Source: Chitinophaga pinensis | GTDB taxonomy: Bacteria; Pseudomonadota; Gammaproteobacteria; Burkholderiales; SG8-41 | Assembly: GCA_943329075.2 (NCBI GenBank) | Contig: CALQCM020000032.1 | Span: 1-49,876 of the forward strand | Direction: 5' to 3' | Length of the DNA stretch: 49,876 bases | Shown: positions 8,500 through 16,550 of the stretch, piece by piece | Layout of the letters: every line of letters begins with the position of its first letter | How positions within the stretch are numbered: position 1 is the stretch's first letter | Notes under the pieces: generated by a model | The model's database searches: none | What the model saw: the letters and a program-made list of their open reading frames with translations, nothing else | Told to the model about the DNA's origin: nothing | Position numbers and translations under genes: made by a program

Positions 8500-9639
8500 A
8501 TGCCAACAATTCAATCCGTTTCCGTTTGCGTCGCCCGCATCGCACTCGACAATGTCACCTCGTTCGCCACACGCACCGTCGCCGCGCGCGACTACTGTCT
8601 GGTCAAGGTGCGTTCGACCACGGGCGTCGAAGGCATCGGCTTTTGTTACGTCGGATCAAGCGGCGGCAATATCGCCAAGGTTGCCGTTGAAGAACTGCTG
8701 GCGCCGAAACTGATCGGCCAGGATTCTTTGCGCGTCGAAGGCCTGTGGCAGGAAATGTATAGCGAGTCGCTGCTGCAGGGCCGCGCCGGCGCCGTCATGC
8801 GCGCACTCTCCATCCTCGACACCGCACTCTGGGACCTCAATGCGCGCAGCGCCAAACTGCCGCTCTATCAATATCTCGGCGCCAGCGCCAAAGACCGCGT
8901 GCCGGCCTATGCCAGCGGCGGTTATTACCTGGACGGCAAGACGCCGAAAAAACTTGGCCAGGAAATGGCGTCCTACGTGAAAGCCGGCTTCAAGGCGGTG
9001 AAGATGAAAGTCGGCCGCCTCTCACCGCGCGAGGAGGAAGCACGCGTGAAAGCGGCACGCGAAGCGATCGGCCCTGACGTGCACCTGATGCTCGACGCCA
9101 ACAACGCGTGGAGCGACCTGCCCACCGCGATGCGTTACATGGATCGTTACGAAAAATACGATCCGTACTGGATGGAAGAACCGTTCGGCCCGGACGAGAT
9201 CGACCTGCACGCACGCATGGCGATGCTGACGCGCACCACCATCGCCACCGGCGAAATCGCCTGCGGCCGCTGGTACCACAAGGAACTGCTCGATAAGGGC
9301 GGCGCCGAAATCCTGCAGACCGATGCGCTGGTCTGCGGCGGCATCACCGAATGGAAGCGGATCGCCGCCACCGCGGCGAGCTACGGCGTGACCATGTGCC
9401 CGCACTGGTTCCACGATCTGCACGTGCACCTTGTCGCGGCAACACCGAACGCGCGTTACGTCGAATTCTTCATCGACGACCAGGTGCTGAACTTCCGCCG
9501 CCTGATCGACACCCAGTTGAAACACAAAAACGGCGACCTGCTGCTACCGCAGACACCGGGACTTGGTTTCAACTTCGACGAAAAAGCGCTGAAGAAATAC
9601 GCGCTCGACAAAACGCGCGTCTGGACCACGATCAAGTAG
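8500..9639 (+). CDS. Mandelate racemase/muconate lactonizing-family enzyme
   Basis: An enolase-superfamily enzyme of 379 residues that abstracts the proton alpha to a carboxylate, most often as an acid-sugar dehydratase. The capping domain covers about 1-130, followed by the barrel. Active-site residues can be placed: Lys168 and Lys170 (KMKVG), metal ligands Asp199 (LDANNAW), Glu226 (MEEPF) and Glu252 (TGEIA), and a His at 302 or 305 (PHWFHDLH). This set is like mandelate racemase itself. The start at 8500 follows AGGAG after a 29-base gap from the dehydrogenase, so the two form one operon. The substrate is unknown; tartrate- or aldarate-type acids are plausible. Confidence 0.9.
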   Translation: MPTIQSVSVCVARIALDNVTSFATRTVAARDYCLVKVRSTTGVEGIGFCYVGSSGGNIAKVAVEELLAPKLIGQDSLRVEGLWQEMYSESLLQGRAGAVMRALSILDTALWDLNARSAKLPLYQYLGASAKDRVPAYASGGYYLDGKTPKKLGQEMASYVKAGFKAVKMKVGRLSPREEEARVKAAREAIGPDVHLMLDANNAWSDLPTAMRYMDRYEKYDPYWMEEPFGPDEIDLHARMAMLTRTTIATGEIACGRWYHKELLDKGGAEILQTDALVCGGITEWKRIAATAASYGVTMCPHWFHDLHVHLVAATPNARYVEFFIDDQVLNFRRLIDTQLKHKNGDLLLPQTPGLGFNFDEKALKKYALDKTRVWTTIK

Positions 9640-9653
9640 TTGTGGCAGCGTAG

Positions 9654-9742
9654 CCCGGAAGGAGCGCAGTCGTCGTAGGGTGGGTTAGGCGCGAAGCGCC
9701 GTAACCCGCCGTCCGGCGTAACGCAGCGCAGCGTATTCCGGG
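9654..9742. repeat. Nested inverted repeat between convergent genes
   Basis: The outer arms CCCGGAA (9654-9660) and TTCCGGG (9736-9742) enclose an inner palindrome at 9678-9710. There GGGTGGGTTA plus GGCGC pairs with GCGCC plus GTAACCCGCC around GAA. This layered structure resembles dispersed palindromic repeats found between genes in many proteobacteria. Its place between two convergent units suggests it also stops or stabilises transcripts. It fills most of the 166-base gap. Confidence 0.6.
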
Positions 9743-9805
9743 ACAGTCACATGCAGCAACCCCGGAATTCGTTTCACTCCTTCCTGGCTACCGAACCCGC
9801 GCTCA

Positions 9806-10813
9806 TTAAGTCGTACTGCCCGCCAACTCACGCAACTGGCGCAGCATCTCCTCCGGCACGGCAATGCCGTTGGCCTGCGCGCTGGCGATCAATCCGCGCC
9901 GCCGCTCGCCGGGCAAACGCACACCGTCATCGGCCAACATCGCCGCCAGCAGCGTTTCGATGCGTTCGTAGTAAACCTCCGCGCCGCCCAGCGAGCCCGG
10001 ATCGATGCCAAGAATGGCGTGGCCGATCGAAGCCGGTTTGCCGGGTTCGAAAAAAGAATCGTTTTCGAAACCGAAACGCGCACCGCTCAGCGCGACGCAG
10101 ATCAGTTCCACCATCAGCGCCAGCATCACGCCTTTGACGCCACCGATCGCCGCCATGCTGCCGGTCAGCGCCGCCTTCGCATCGGTGGTTGGCGCGCCTG
10201 TCGCATCAAACGCCCAGCCTGCCGGTATTGCTTTTCCCTCTTTCGAGGCCAGCATGATCTTGCCGCGCGCGACTTCGGTCAGCGAAAGATCGATCACCAG
10301 CGGCGAATTTGCTTGGCGTGGAAACGCCGCCGCAATCGGATTGGTGCCGAACAGCGGTCGTGTGCCGCCCCAGGCATTGATAGCCGCCGGTGAATTGGTG
10401 AAGCCGATGGCGACCAGTCCGGCTTCTGCCAGCGGTGTCAGGTGATAGTCCATTGCGCCGCAATGATGGCTGTTGGTGATACTGCAGAAAGCAACGCCGT
10501 TGGCGCGCACGCGTTGCAGCGCCTCGCGCACCGCCATCTCCATGGCCAGATAAGCGAGCCCGCCACGCGCGTCGATCAGACACGCTGCGGGTTTCTCCTG
10601 CACAACACAAGGTTCGGCGTCTCCGCGCGCGCGACCGCTGTGCAGGTGATCTGCATACATGGCGACACGCGATAAACCATGACCGCCCTGGCCCGCGCTT
10701 TCCGCCGCCACCAGCGCGCGCGCAGTGGCCACAGCCATCGCTGTAGACGCGCCGGCTTTTGTCAGTGCCTGCGCGACCAGCGTAGTCAGGTCGCCAACGG
10801 ATAACGTCGGCAT
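9806..10813 (-). CDS. LDH2/MDH2-family 2-hydroxyacid dehydrogenase
   Basis: A cytoplasmic NAD(P)-dependent oxidoreductase of 335 residues in the malate/L-lactate dehydrogenase family (MDH2, ComC, YlbC, YiaK). Visible family features are SAGQGGHGLSR near the N-terminus, SHHCGAMDYH with the catalytic His, WGGTRPLFGTNPIA, and AIPAGWAFDATGAPTTD followed by GGVKG. Members oxidise malate, sulfolactate, ureidoglycolate or reduce diketo acids. The start codon overlaps the stop of the upstream Bug gene as TGATG, showing translational coupling. As last gene of the array it would produce a 2-oxoacid. (R)-sulfolactate dehydrogenase (ComC) is one candidate because SuyAB-like genes head the array, but this is inference. 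Confidence 0.88.
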   Translation of the reverse strand: MPTLSVGDLTTLVAQALTKAGASTAMAVATARALVAAESAGQGGHGLSRVAMYADHLHSGRARGDAEPCVVQEKPAACLIDARGGLAYLAMEMAVREALQRVRANGVAFCSITNSHHCGAMDYHLTPLAEAGLVAIGFTNSPAAINAWGGTRPLFGTNPIAAAFPRQANSPLVIDLSLTEVARGKIMLASKEGKAIPAGWAFDATGAPTTDAKAALTGSMAAIGGVKGVMLALMVELICVALSGARFGFENDSFFEPGKPASIGHAILGIDPGSLGGAEVYYERIETLLAAMLADDGVRLPGERRRGLIASAQANGIAVPEEMLRQLRELAGSTT

Positions 10814-11778
10814 CAATCCAGTTTGGTGCCCGAACGTTTGGCGACGTCGCCCCACTTCGCCGCTTCGCTGCGGAAGAAGGCGGCGAACTCGGCCGGGCTG
10901 CTGCCGACCGGATCGGCACCCTCGTCGGCGAGGCGCTGTTTTACATCGGTGTTGGAAAGCGCCGCCACCGTTTCACGATGCAGTTTGTCGATGATGGCGC
11001 GCGGCGTCGCAGCGGGTGCGAAGAAGCCGTTCCATTGCAAGGCGATGTGGCCTTTGACGCCGGCCTCCTCCATCGTCGGCACCTGCGGAATCACCGCCGC
11101 GCGCGTTTTCGCGGCAACGCCGAGCCCGCGCAGGCGGTTGACGCGGATCTGCGCCTGCGCCACCGGCATCACCAGAAACGACACGTGCGCCTCACCCGAC
11201 ATCACCGCAATGCCGGCGGGTGCAGCACCCTTGTACGGCAGGTGCGTGAGCTTCGCCGCGGTCAGCAATTGCATCAGTTCCATGGCGAAATGCGACATGG
11301 TACCGGCGCCCGCCGTCGAAAAAGTCAATGCTTCCGGCTTCGCCTTGGCGAGCGCGACGAGATCGCGCACGGTCTTCACCGGCAGCGACGGATGCGACAC
11401 CAACACGAAGGGATAGGACGACACCATCGATATCGGCGCAAAGTCCTTGACCGGATCAAATGAGAGCTTTGTATAGGCGGCCGGACTGATCGACAGCGAG
11501 GAATTCGCGAAGAGCAGCGTATACCCGTCGGCCGGCGCCTTGGCGGCGATCTCGGCGGCAATATTGCCGCTGGCACCGGCGCGGTTGTCGGCAACCATCG
11601 TCTGCCCCAGCGTCGCCGTCAGCCGCTGCGCCAACACGCGCGCGACGATGTCGCTGCCGCCGCCGGCCGGAAACGGCACTACCATGCGGATGGACCTGGC
11701 CGGATATTCCTGAGCGGCCGCCGGCAGTGCACAAACGAGTGCCACGGCGGTGAACGGCAACGCGAATTGGTTCTTCAT
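10813..11778 (-). CDS. Bug-family tripartite tricarboxylate receptor (second copy)
   Basis: A periplasmic receptor of 321 residues with a signal peptide (about 1-22, ending PAAAQEYPARS). The Bug landmarks are IRMVVPFPAGGGSDIVAR, NRAGASGNIAAEIAAKA, ADGYTLLFANSS and VPTMEEAGVKG. It overlaps the flavoprotein gene upstream by ATGA and the LDH2 gene downstream by TGATG, so three genes are read as one coupled block. It probably captures the acid that the array degrades, though Bug proteins without TctAB may also serve in sensing. It differs clearly from the other two Bug proteins and is not a recent duplicate. Confidence 0.93.
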   Translation of the reverse strand: MKNQFALPFTAVALVCALPAAAQEYPARSIRMVVPFPAGGGSDIVARVLAQRLTATLGQTMVADNRAGASGNIAAEIAAKAPADGYTLLFANSSLSISPAAYTKLSFDPVKDFAPISMVSSYPFVLVSHPSLPVKTVRDLVALAKAKPEALTFSTAGAGTMSHFAMELMQLLTAAKLTHLPYKGAAPAGIAVMSGEAHVSFLVMPVAQAQIRVNRLRGLGVAAKTRAAVIPQVPTMEEAGVKGHIALQWNGFFAPAATPRAIIDKLHRETVAALSNTDVKQRLADEGADPVGSSPAEFAAFFRSEAAKWGDVAKRSGTKLD

Positions 11779-13499
11779 GCAACAGACTCCTTGTCGAGCA
11801 GTGATTGGCCGGGTTTGACGCGGGTGAACGCAACCGGCCGCGTGGTGATGTCGAAACGTTCGCCGTTCAGGCGCACGCAGGTGTAATGCGAATGCTCGAT
11901 GTCGCGCGCCTCCGGAAAATCGCTGCGGAAATGCGCACCGCGCGAATCCTCGCGCGCGACGGCGGCGGCGCGGATCGACTGGCTGACCATGATCAGATTT
12001 TTCAGATTGAGCCAGTCATGCCAGGTCATGTTGAAGGCGAGGTTGCCGCCATCGACGCCGATACTGTCGATGCGCGCGGCGAGTTCCTCGAGCTTGCCCT
12101 CGGCGCGGCGCAGGCTCTCGGCGTCGCGCACAATACCGACGTCGTCCCACATCAGATTGTAGAGTTCTTCACGCACCGCATTGAGATCGCCGGTCGGGCG
12201 CCGCAACGGCGCCGTGCAACGTGCGACCGCGTCTTCAATCGCTGCCGCATCGGGTTCGTTGAAAGCGCCATGGCCTTTGACCCAACCCGGCATCTCGTCG
12301 CCGGCAATGCCGCCGAACACCGTCGAGTTGGCCACACCGTTGCCGCCCAACCGGTTGGCGCCGTGCACGCCGCCGGAATCCTCGCCGGCAACAAACAGTC
12401 CCGGCAGTTCGCTGCTGCAGTCACCTTTAAAGACGACGCCGCCCATCATGTAATGCGCAGTCGGCACGACGTCAACCAGGCCTGACACCAGATCGAAGCC
12501 GCAGTCGGTGCAGCGTTCGACCATGCCTTTGAATTGCTTGCGAACCATCACCGGATCGAGGTTGCGCATGGTGATATACAAGCCACCGCTGGGGCCGACG
12601 CGGCCTTCGCACATTTCCGCATACATGCCGCGGCTGACGATGTCGCGCGTGGCGCGCTCGCCACGCGGATCGTATTTGTGCATAAAACGCTCGCCATCGC
12701 CGTTCAATAACTGCCCGCCGGCGCCGCGCAGGCCTTCTTCGATGATGGTGCCGGTGATGCGCGTGTGCGGCCCGGCGATCAGACCGGTCGGGTGAAACTG
12801 CACCATCTCCATATCGCGCAGCGTGAGCCCGGCGCGCAGCGCCATTGCCATGCCGTCGCAGGTCTTGTCGCCCGACGGCGTGTGGAATTTGTACATGGTC
12901 GGGCCGCCGCCGGTGGCGAGTAAAACGGCCTGCGCCTGCACGAAAACGAATTCGCCGCTGCGCATGTCGATCATCAGCACGCCGGAAATCGCGTCGCCGT
13001 TTTTGTTTTTGATGAACTCGACAGCACGGTGTTCTTCCAGACGGTCGATGCCGCGCGCCCACACCTGCTCGGCGAGGCGATTGATGATCTCGATACCGGT
13101 GAGGTCGCCCTTGTGCACGGTGCGGTCGAAGGTCTGCCCGGCGAAGGCCTTCTGGTGCACGGTGCCGTCGGGATTGCGGTCAAAGAAGCAGCCGAGTTCG
13201 TTTTCCAGTTCATGGATGCACTTCACCGCACCGGTAACGAGTTTCCACGCGAGATCCTGGTCGGGCAGCCATTTGCCGCCTTCGATGGTGTCCATGAAAT
13301 GCCGCTCGACCGAATCGGCCTCGGCCAGCGCTACGTTGTAACCGCCCTGCACCATGCGCGTGCAACCGCTTTTGCCGAGCAGGCCCTTCACCGCGACGGT
13401 GATCGAGAGATTCGGATTCGCCTGGTGCGCGTGCAGTGCCGCGAACAGCCCGGCGCCGCCGGAACCGAGAATGAGGATGTCAGTTTTGATTGTGCGCAT
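11775..13499 (-). CDS. Succinate dehydrogenase/fumarate reductase-like flavoprotein
   Basis: A 574-residue FAD protein of the SdhA/FrdA family. It has the dinucleotide fold LGSGGAGLFAAL (11-22) and the active-site set His235 (HPTG), Arg284 (TRDIVSR), His348 (TAHYMMGG) and Arg382 (GANRLGGN), which match FrdA His232, Arg287, His355 and Arg390. In SdhA and FrdA a His before the QGG or EGG motif links FAD covalently; here the same place is Cys46 (SGCTRMVQGG), so FAD is probably bound without a covalent link. The partner iron-sulfur and anchor subunits lie 3-4 kb upstream in the same array, split off by a Bug and two fumarase genes. Substrate unknown; a succinate- or fumarate-like acid is likely. 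Confidence 0.9.
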   Translation of the reverse strand: MRTIKTDILILGSGGAGLFAALHAHQANPNLSITVAVKGLLGKSGCTRMVQGGYNVALAEADSVERHFMDTIEGGKWLPDQDLAWKLVTGAVKCIHELENELGCFFDRNPDGTVHQKAFAGQTFDRTVHKGDLTGIEIINRLAEQVWARGIDRLEEHRAVEFIKNKNGDAISGVLMIDMRSGEFVFVQAQAVLLATGGGPTMYKFHTPSGDKTCDGMAMALRAGLTLRDMEMVQFHPTGLIAGPHTRITGTIIEEGLRGAGGQLLNGDGERFMHKYDPRGERATRDIVSRGMYAEMCEGRVGPSGGLYITMRNLDPVMVRKQFKGMVERCTDCGFDLVSGLVDVVPTAHYMMGGVVFKGDCSSELPGLFVAGEDSGGVHGANRLGGNGVANSTVFGGIAGDEMPGWVKGHGAFNEPDAAAIEDAVARCTAPLRRPTGDLNAVREELYNLMWDDVGIVRDAESLRRAEGKLEELAARIDSIGVDGGNLAFNMTWHDWLNLKNLIMVSQSIRAAAVAREDSRGAHFRSDFPEARDIEHSHYTCVRLNGERFDITTRPVAFTRVKPGQSLLDKESVA

Positions 13500-13515
13500 A
13501 TAAAGATTAAGAGCG

Positions 13516-13596
13516 AGCCACAGAGGGCACAGGGTTCACCGAGAGAAGATCAAAAAACAATCGCAGTTTTCTCTGTGCCCCCTGTGCTCTCTGTGA
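13516..13596. repeat. CACAGAG-type palindrome, copy 1
   Basis: The left arm, with CCACAGAGGGCACAGGG at 13518-13534, pairs imperfectly with the right arm at about 13568-13596, where CTCTGTGCCCCCTGTG and CTCTCTGTG occur. The arms flank an A-rich loop. The element fills the gap between the flavoprotein and the fumarase beta gene. A related palindrome lies at 17654-17720. On the transcript it would form a long hairpin, with possible effects on processing or polarity. Confidence 0.6.
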
Positions 13597-13606
13597 CAAA
13601 TGCCTT

Positions 13607-14218
13607 TCAGGTTTTGACGCCAAGCGATGCCAGCACACCGGCGCGCTTGTCGCGCGCCGCCTTGTTCACCTCGGTGTAAAGATTGCCGCCGTGGCTGTCC
13701 ATCGCCACCAGCAGCGGACCAAAATCCTTGACGCGAAACTTCCATAACGATTCCGGATTGAGATCGTCGAGATCGACGTCCTCAATCTGTTCGATCCAGG
13801 TGGTCTCGAGCGCGGCGGCACCACCGATGATGGCGAGATACACGCCACCGAGTTCGCTGAATGCCGCCTGCGAGGCCGCAAACAATCCGCCTTTGCCGAT
13901 GGTAATACGCACGCCATATTGTTCCATCAGCGGCCGCGTAAAACGCTCCATGCGCGCGCTGGTGGTGGTGCCGACACAGACCGGGGCGTAACCCGCCGGA
14001 TTAGCTTCCGTTTCGCCGGTCCATTTCACGTTGGGCGCGGTGTGGATCACCGCGTGTCCGTGCATGTCGAAGTGGGTCTTGCGCCCGCGGTCGAACATAT
14101 GGATGTAAGTCGCATCGCGGATGCCGAACAGCGTGCCGTTCAACGTGACGGTGTCATTGACCTGGAGCGCGCGCACCTGCGCTTCGCTCACCGGCATATT
14201 GAAGTCGTAATGGGCCAT
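13607..14218 (-). CDS. Class I fumarase-type hydratase, beta subunit
   Basis: The C-terminal (beta) half of a two-subunit class I fumarase or tartrate dehydratase, 203 residues. Features typical of the family are VNDTVTLNGTLFGIRDATY, the Thr- and Arg-rich CVGTTTSARME, and GKGGL, which form part of the substrate site. It should pair with the alpha subunit encoded upstream, which carries the iron-sulfur cluster. Heptanucleotide repeats end three bases before its ATG and no Shine-Dalgarno element is visible, so translation may be weak or variable. The substrate may be fumarate, mesaconate, tartrate or a relative. Confidence 0.9.
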   Translation of the reverse strand: MAHYDFNMPVSEAQVRALQVNDTVTLNGTLFGIRDATYIHMFDRGRKTHFDMHGHAVIHTAPNVKWTGETEANPAGYAPVCVGTTTSARMERFTRPLMEQYGVRITIGKGGLFAASQAAFSELGGVYLAIIGGAAALETTWIEQIEDVDLDDLNPESLWKFRVKDFGPLLVAMDSHGGNLYTEVNKAARDKRAGVLASLGVKT

Positions 14219-14221
14219 GTT

Positions 14222-14280
14222 CAGGATTCAGGACTGAGGATTGAGGATTGAGGATTGAGGATTGAGGATAGAGGATTGAG
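14222..14280. repeat. Heptanucleotide tandem repeat before the beta subunit
   Basis: Eight consecutive 7-base units run from 14222 to 14277. The first two are CAGGATT and CAGGACT. They are followed by six GAGGATT units (14236-14277), one of which reads GAGGATA, then a partial GAG. On the transcribed strand this reads as repeats of AATCCTC directly upstream of the start at 14218, occupying the place of a ribosome-binding site. Slipped-strand change in copy number would alter the spacing there. Confidence 0.85.
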
Positions 14281-14315
14281 CAGGCAACCAAGCCAATTCC
14301 AGCCGAGCGACTAAT

Positions 14316-15191
14316 TTAATATCCATAACTGACGCCGGCCGGCGTGAACGTCGCGCGAGCGCGACGCGCCGAGTGGCACTGCATATTGACCGCAACGGGA
14401 TTCAACGTGATGTGCGTCGCTGCCGTTTCCACATGCACGGCGAATGCAGTCGAATCGCCGCCGAGGCCCTGTGCGCCGACACCGAGTTGGTTCACCACCG
14501 CCGACAACTCCACCTCGAGTTTGGCACCTTCCGGATCGTCGCAACTGCTACCAAGCGGCCGCGTCGCCGCGACTTTCGACAAATGCACGCATAGGTCGGC
14601 GGTGCCGCCGACACCGACACCGACGATGGTCGGCGGGCAGGTCTTGCCGCCGGCCTCGAGCACACAGTCGATGACGAATGTTTTGATCGCGTCGATGCCG
14701 TCGGCGGGGATCGCCATCTTCAGCCACGAATTGTTTTCCGAACCGCTGCCTTTCGGAATCATCTCGATCGACAGCGTCTCCGGCGTGTCGCTGAATTCGA
14801 CGTTGATCACGGGTATCGAGCGGCCGCAGGAGGTCTGCGCGTTCTGCCGCGTCACCGGGTGCACCACTGAGGACCGGAACGGATGTTCTTTGGTGGCGCG
14901 CGCGCAACCCCTGACGATCGCCTGCTTCAAGGCAAAGCCGTCGAACTCAACGCCGCGCCCGATCACCACATTGTAGATGGGGATGCCGGTGTCCTGACAC
15001 AGCAGGTTGTTGGTGTCCTCGGCGACCTTGATGTTGCGGATCATGGTGCCGAGTACCGCCTTGCCGGTGGCATCGGTTTCCGTCTTGTCGAGACGCGCGA
15101 AGCCCTGCTTGATATCGGGCGGCAGCAACTTGAGCGCGCGGATGTAAATCTCCTTGCTCGCGTCCTCTATTTTTTGCAGATCGATTTTCAT
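14316..15191 (-). CDS. Class I fumarase-type hydratase, alpha subunit
   Basis: The N-terminal (alpha) subunit, 291 residues, of an oxygen-sensitive class I fumarase or tartrate dehydratase. The three expected cluster cysteines are Cys65 (LCQDTG), Cys185 (TCPPTIVGVGVGG) and Cys272 (QCHSARR). KGSGSENNSWLKM (147-159) matches the fumarase subgroup better than TtdA. The NTG-containing loop usual in TtdA and FumA is replaced by RQNAQTSCGRSIP (115-127), which may alter substrate choice. It is separated from the Bug gene upstream by 10 bases and from its beta partner by 97 bases that hold a repeat. Fumarate, mesaconate or tartrate are candidate substrates. Confidence 0.9.
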   Translation of the reverse strand: MKIDLQKIEDASKEIYIRALKLLPPDIKQGFARLDKTETDATGKAVLGTMIRNIKVAEDTNNLLCQDTGIPIYNVVIGRGVEFDGFALKQAIVRGCARATKEHPFRSSVVHPVTRQNAQTSCGRSIPVINVEFSDTPETLSIEMIPKGSGSENNSWLKMAIPADGIDAIKTFVIDCVLEAGGKTCPPTIVGVGVGGTADLCVHLSKVAATRPLGSSCDDPEGAKLEVELSAVVNQLGVGAQGLGGDSTAFAVHVETAATHITLNPVAVNMQCHSARRARATFTPAGVSYGY

Positions 15192-15201
15192 TGCCTGCCT
15201 A

Positions 15202-16161
15202 TCAGTCCACCGTGAGCTTGCGCTCGCGCACGATTTTTCCCCAGCGCTCGGTTTCCTCGCGGATCGCTTTGGCGAAATCGGCGGGATTGCTGCCGACCGG
15301 CACCATGCCGAGGCCCTCGAAACGGCTCTTGATGTCCGGCGCCTCCAGCGCCTTCGCGGTGTCGCGATAAATCTTCTCGACGATTTCGCGCGGCGTGCCG
15401 CTGGCCACCATCAATCCGAACCAGCCGATGTTCTCGAAGCCGGGGATGGTCTCGGCAATCGCCGGCACATTGGGCAGCTGCGGCGAACGTTGTTTACTGG
15501 TGACGCCAAGCGCACGCAACTTGTTTTGCTGGATGAAATTGATCGCGGCAGCCATATTGGCAGTCGCGAACTGCACCTGTCCGCCCATGACATCGGCGAT
15601 GGCAGGGGCTTCACCTTTATAGGGAATGTGAATAACGTCGATATTGGTGGCAGCGCTGAAATTTTCCGCAGCGAGATGGGTCTGCGTACTGAAACCGGCC
15701 GAGCCGTAGGTGATGTCGTGCGGCCGCGCTTTCGCCAGCGCGATGAATTCCTTGATGTTCTTCGGCGGAAAACTCGGTGTCACCACCAGCACCTGCGGGC
15801 CGCTGGCGACATTGGTAATAGCGATCAGGTCCTTGGCCGGATCGAACGGCATCTTCCGGTAAATATGCTGGTTGGCCGTGACGATCGAACCGGTCGTCAT
15901 GAACAGCGTATAGCCGTCGGGCGCCGCCTTGGCCGCGAGTTCGCCGCCGATGTTGCCACCGGCGCCGGCGCGGTTATCGATAATCACCTGCTGGCCCCAG
16001 ATTTCACCGAGCTTCTGGCTGACGACGCGGGTGACGATGTCGGCGGCACCACCGGCCACAAACGGCACGATGACGCGCACCGGTTTGGACGGATAGTTTT
16101 GCGCAAACGTATGTAACGAAGCAAAAAACAGAAACAACGCCGGCAATATTATTTTGTTCAT
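15202..16161 (-). CDS. Bug-family tripartite tricarboxylate receptor (third copy)
   Basis: A periplasmic receptor of 319 residues. The signal peptide ends near HTFAQNYPSKP and is followed by VRVIVPFVAGGAADIVTR, NRAGAGGNIGGELAAKA, APDGYTLFM and LPNVPAIAETIPG, all Bug landmarks. A GGGGGAGGGG element a few bases upstream supports the ATG at 16161. It sits between the SDH-like anchors and the fumarase alpha gene, so receptor and enzymes are probably expressed together. No TctA or TctB gene is present. Confidence 0.93.
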   Translation of the reverse strand: MNKIILPALFLFFASLHTFAQNYPSKPVRVIVPFVAGGAADIVTRVVSQKLGEIWGQQVIIDNRAGAGGNIGGELAAKAAPDGYTLFMTTGSIVTANQHIYRKMPFDPAKDLIAITNVASGPQVLVVTPSFPPKNIKEFIALAKARPHDITYGSAGFSTQTHLAAENFSAATNIDVIHIPYKGEAPAIADVMGGQVQFATANMAAAINFIQQNKLRALGVTSKQRSPQLPNVPAIAETIPGFENIGWFGLMVASGTPREIVEKIYRDTAKALEAPDIKSRFEGLGMVPVGSNPADFAKAIREETERWGKIVRERKLTVD

Positions 16162-16202
16162 GCGGCCCCTCCCCCGGTGGATTGCAAAACAGTGTGACAG
16201 CC

Positions 16203-16550
16203 TCAGAATACGTTCAGCGCGAAGGCAAGGCCGGTCGCCACGCTGACGCCTGCGGCGACTGCAAGCAGTGTTTTATGCCAGTCCCGCCACGGCAGAAATT
16301 CGATCATCAAAAGGCGTATGCCGCCGGTCATGTGCGCGGCCAGCAGCAGCACGATGCCGGTCTCGCCGAATTTGACGATGGGCAGCGCCGTCCATTGCAA
16401 AACACCGTCGAGCGCCGCAGCGCCCTCTAGCGCGTGTCCCAGCGACCAGAAATGCGCGGGCAGAAAAAGTGCCAGCAGCACGCCGCTCAGACGGTGCAAC
16501 GCAAATGCCCACCATGCCGGGTGACTGCGCGCGCGGAAATCGTTCTTCAT
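16203..16550 (-). CDS. SDH-like membrane anchor with SdhC-type signature
   Basis: A 115-residue inner-membrane protein with three hydrophobic helices. HRLSGVLLALFLPAHFW (19-35) is the SdhC-type signature in which the His-Arg and Ser-Gly pair lies near quinone and the later His can bind heme b. AAHMTGGIRLLMIE supplies a further His in the second helix. It overlaps the other anchor gene by ATGA, showing coupling. It should anchor the iron-sulfur and flavoprotein subunits and pass electrons to or from quinone. Assignment to the complex rests on signature and neighbours. Confidence 0.83.
   Translation of the reverse strand: MKNDFRARSHPAWWAFALHRLSGVLLALFLPAHFWSLGHALEGAAALDGVLQWTALPIVKFGETGIVLLLAAHMTGGIRLLMIEFLPWRDWHKTLLAVAAGVSVATGLAFALNVF

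Noticed and set aside
14222..14280. Heptanucleotide repeats as a CRISPR-like array
   Set aside because: Units are seven bases with no spacers, and no cas gene is near. It is a simple tandem repeat.
13607..15191. The two fumarase pieces as one gene broken by a frameshift
   Set aside because: Two-subunit class I fumarases and tartrate dehydratases are normal, each piece has its own plausible start and natural ends, and a 97-base repeat-bearing gap lies between them.
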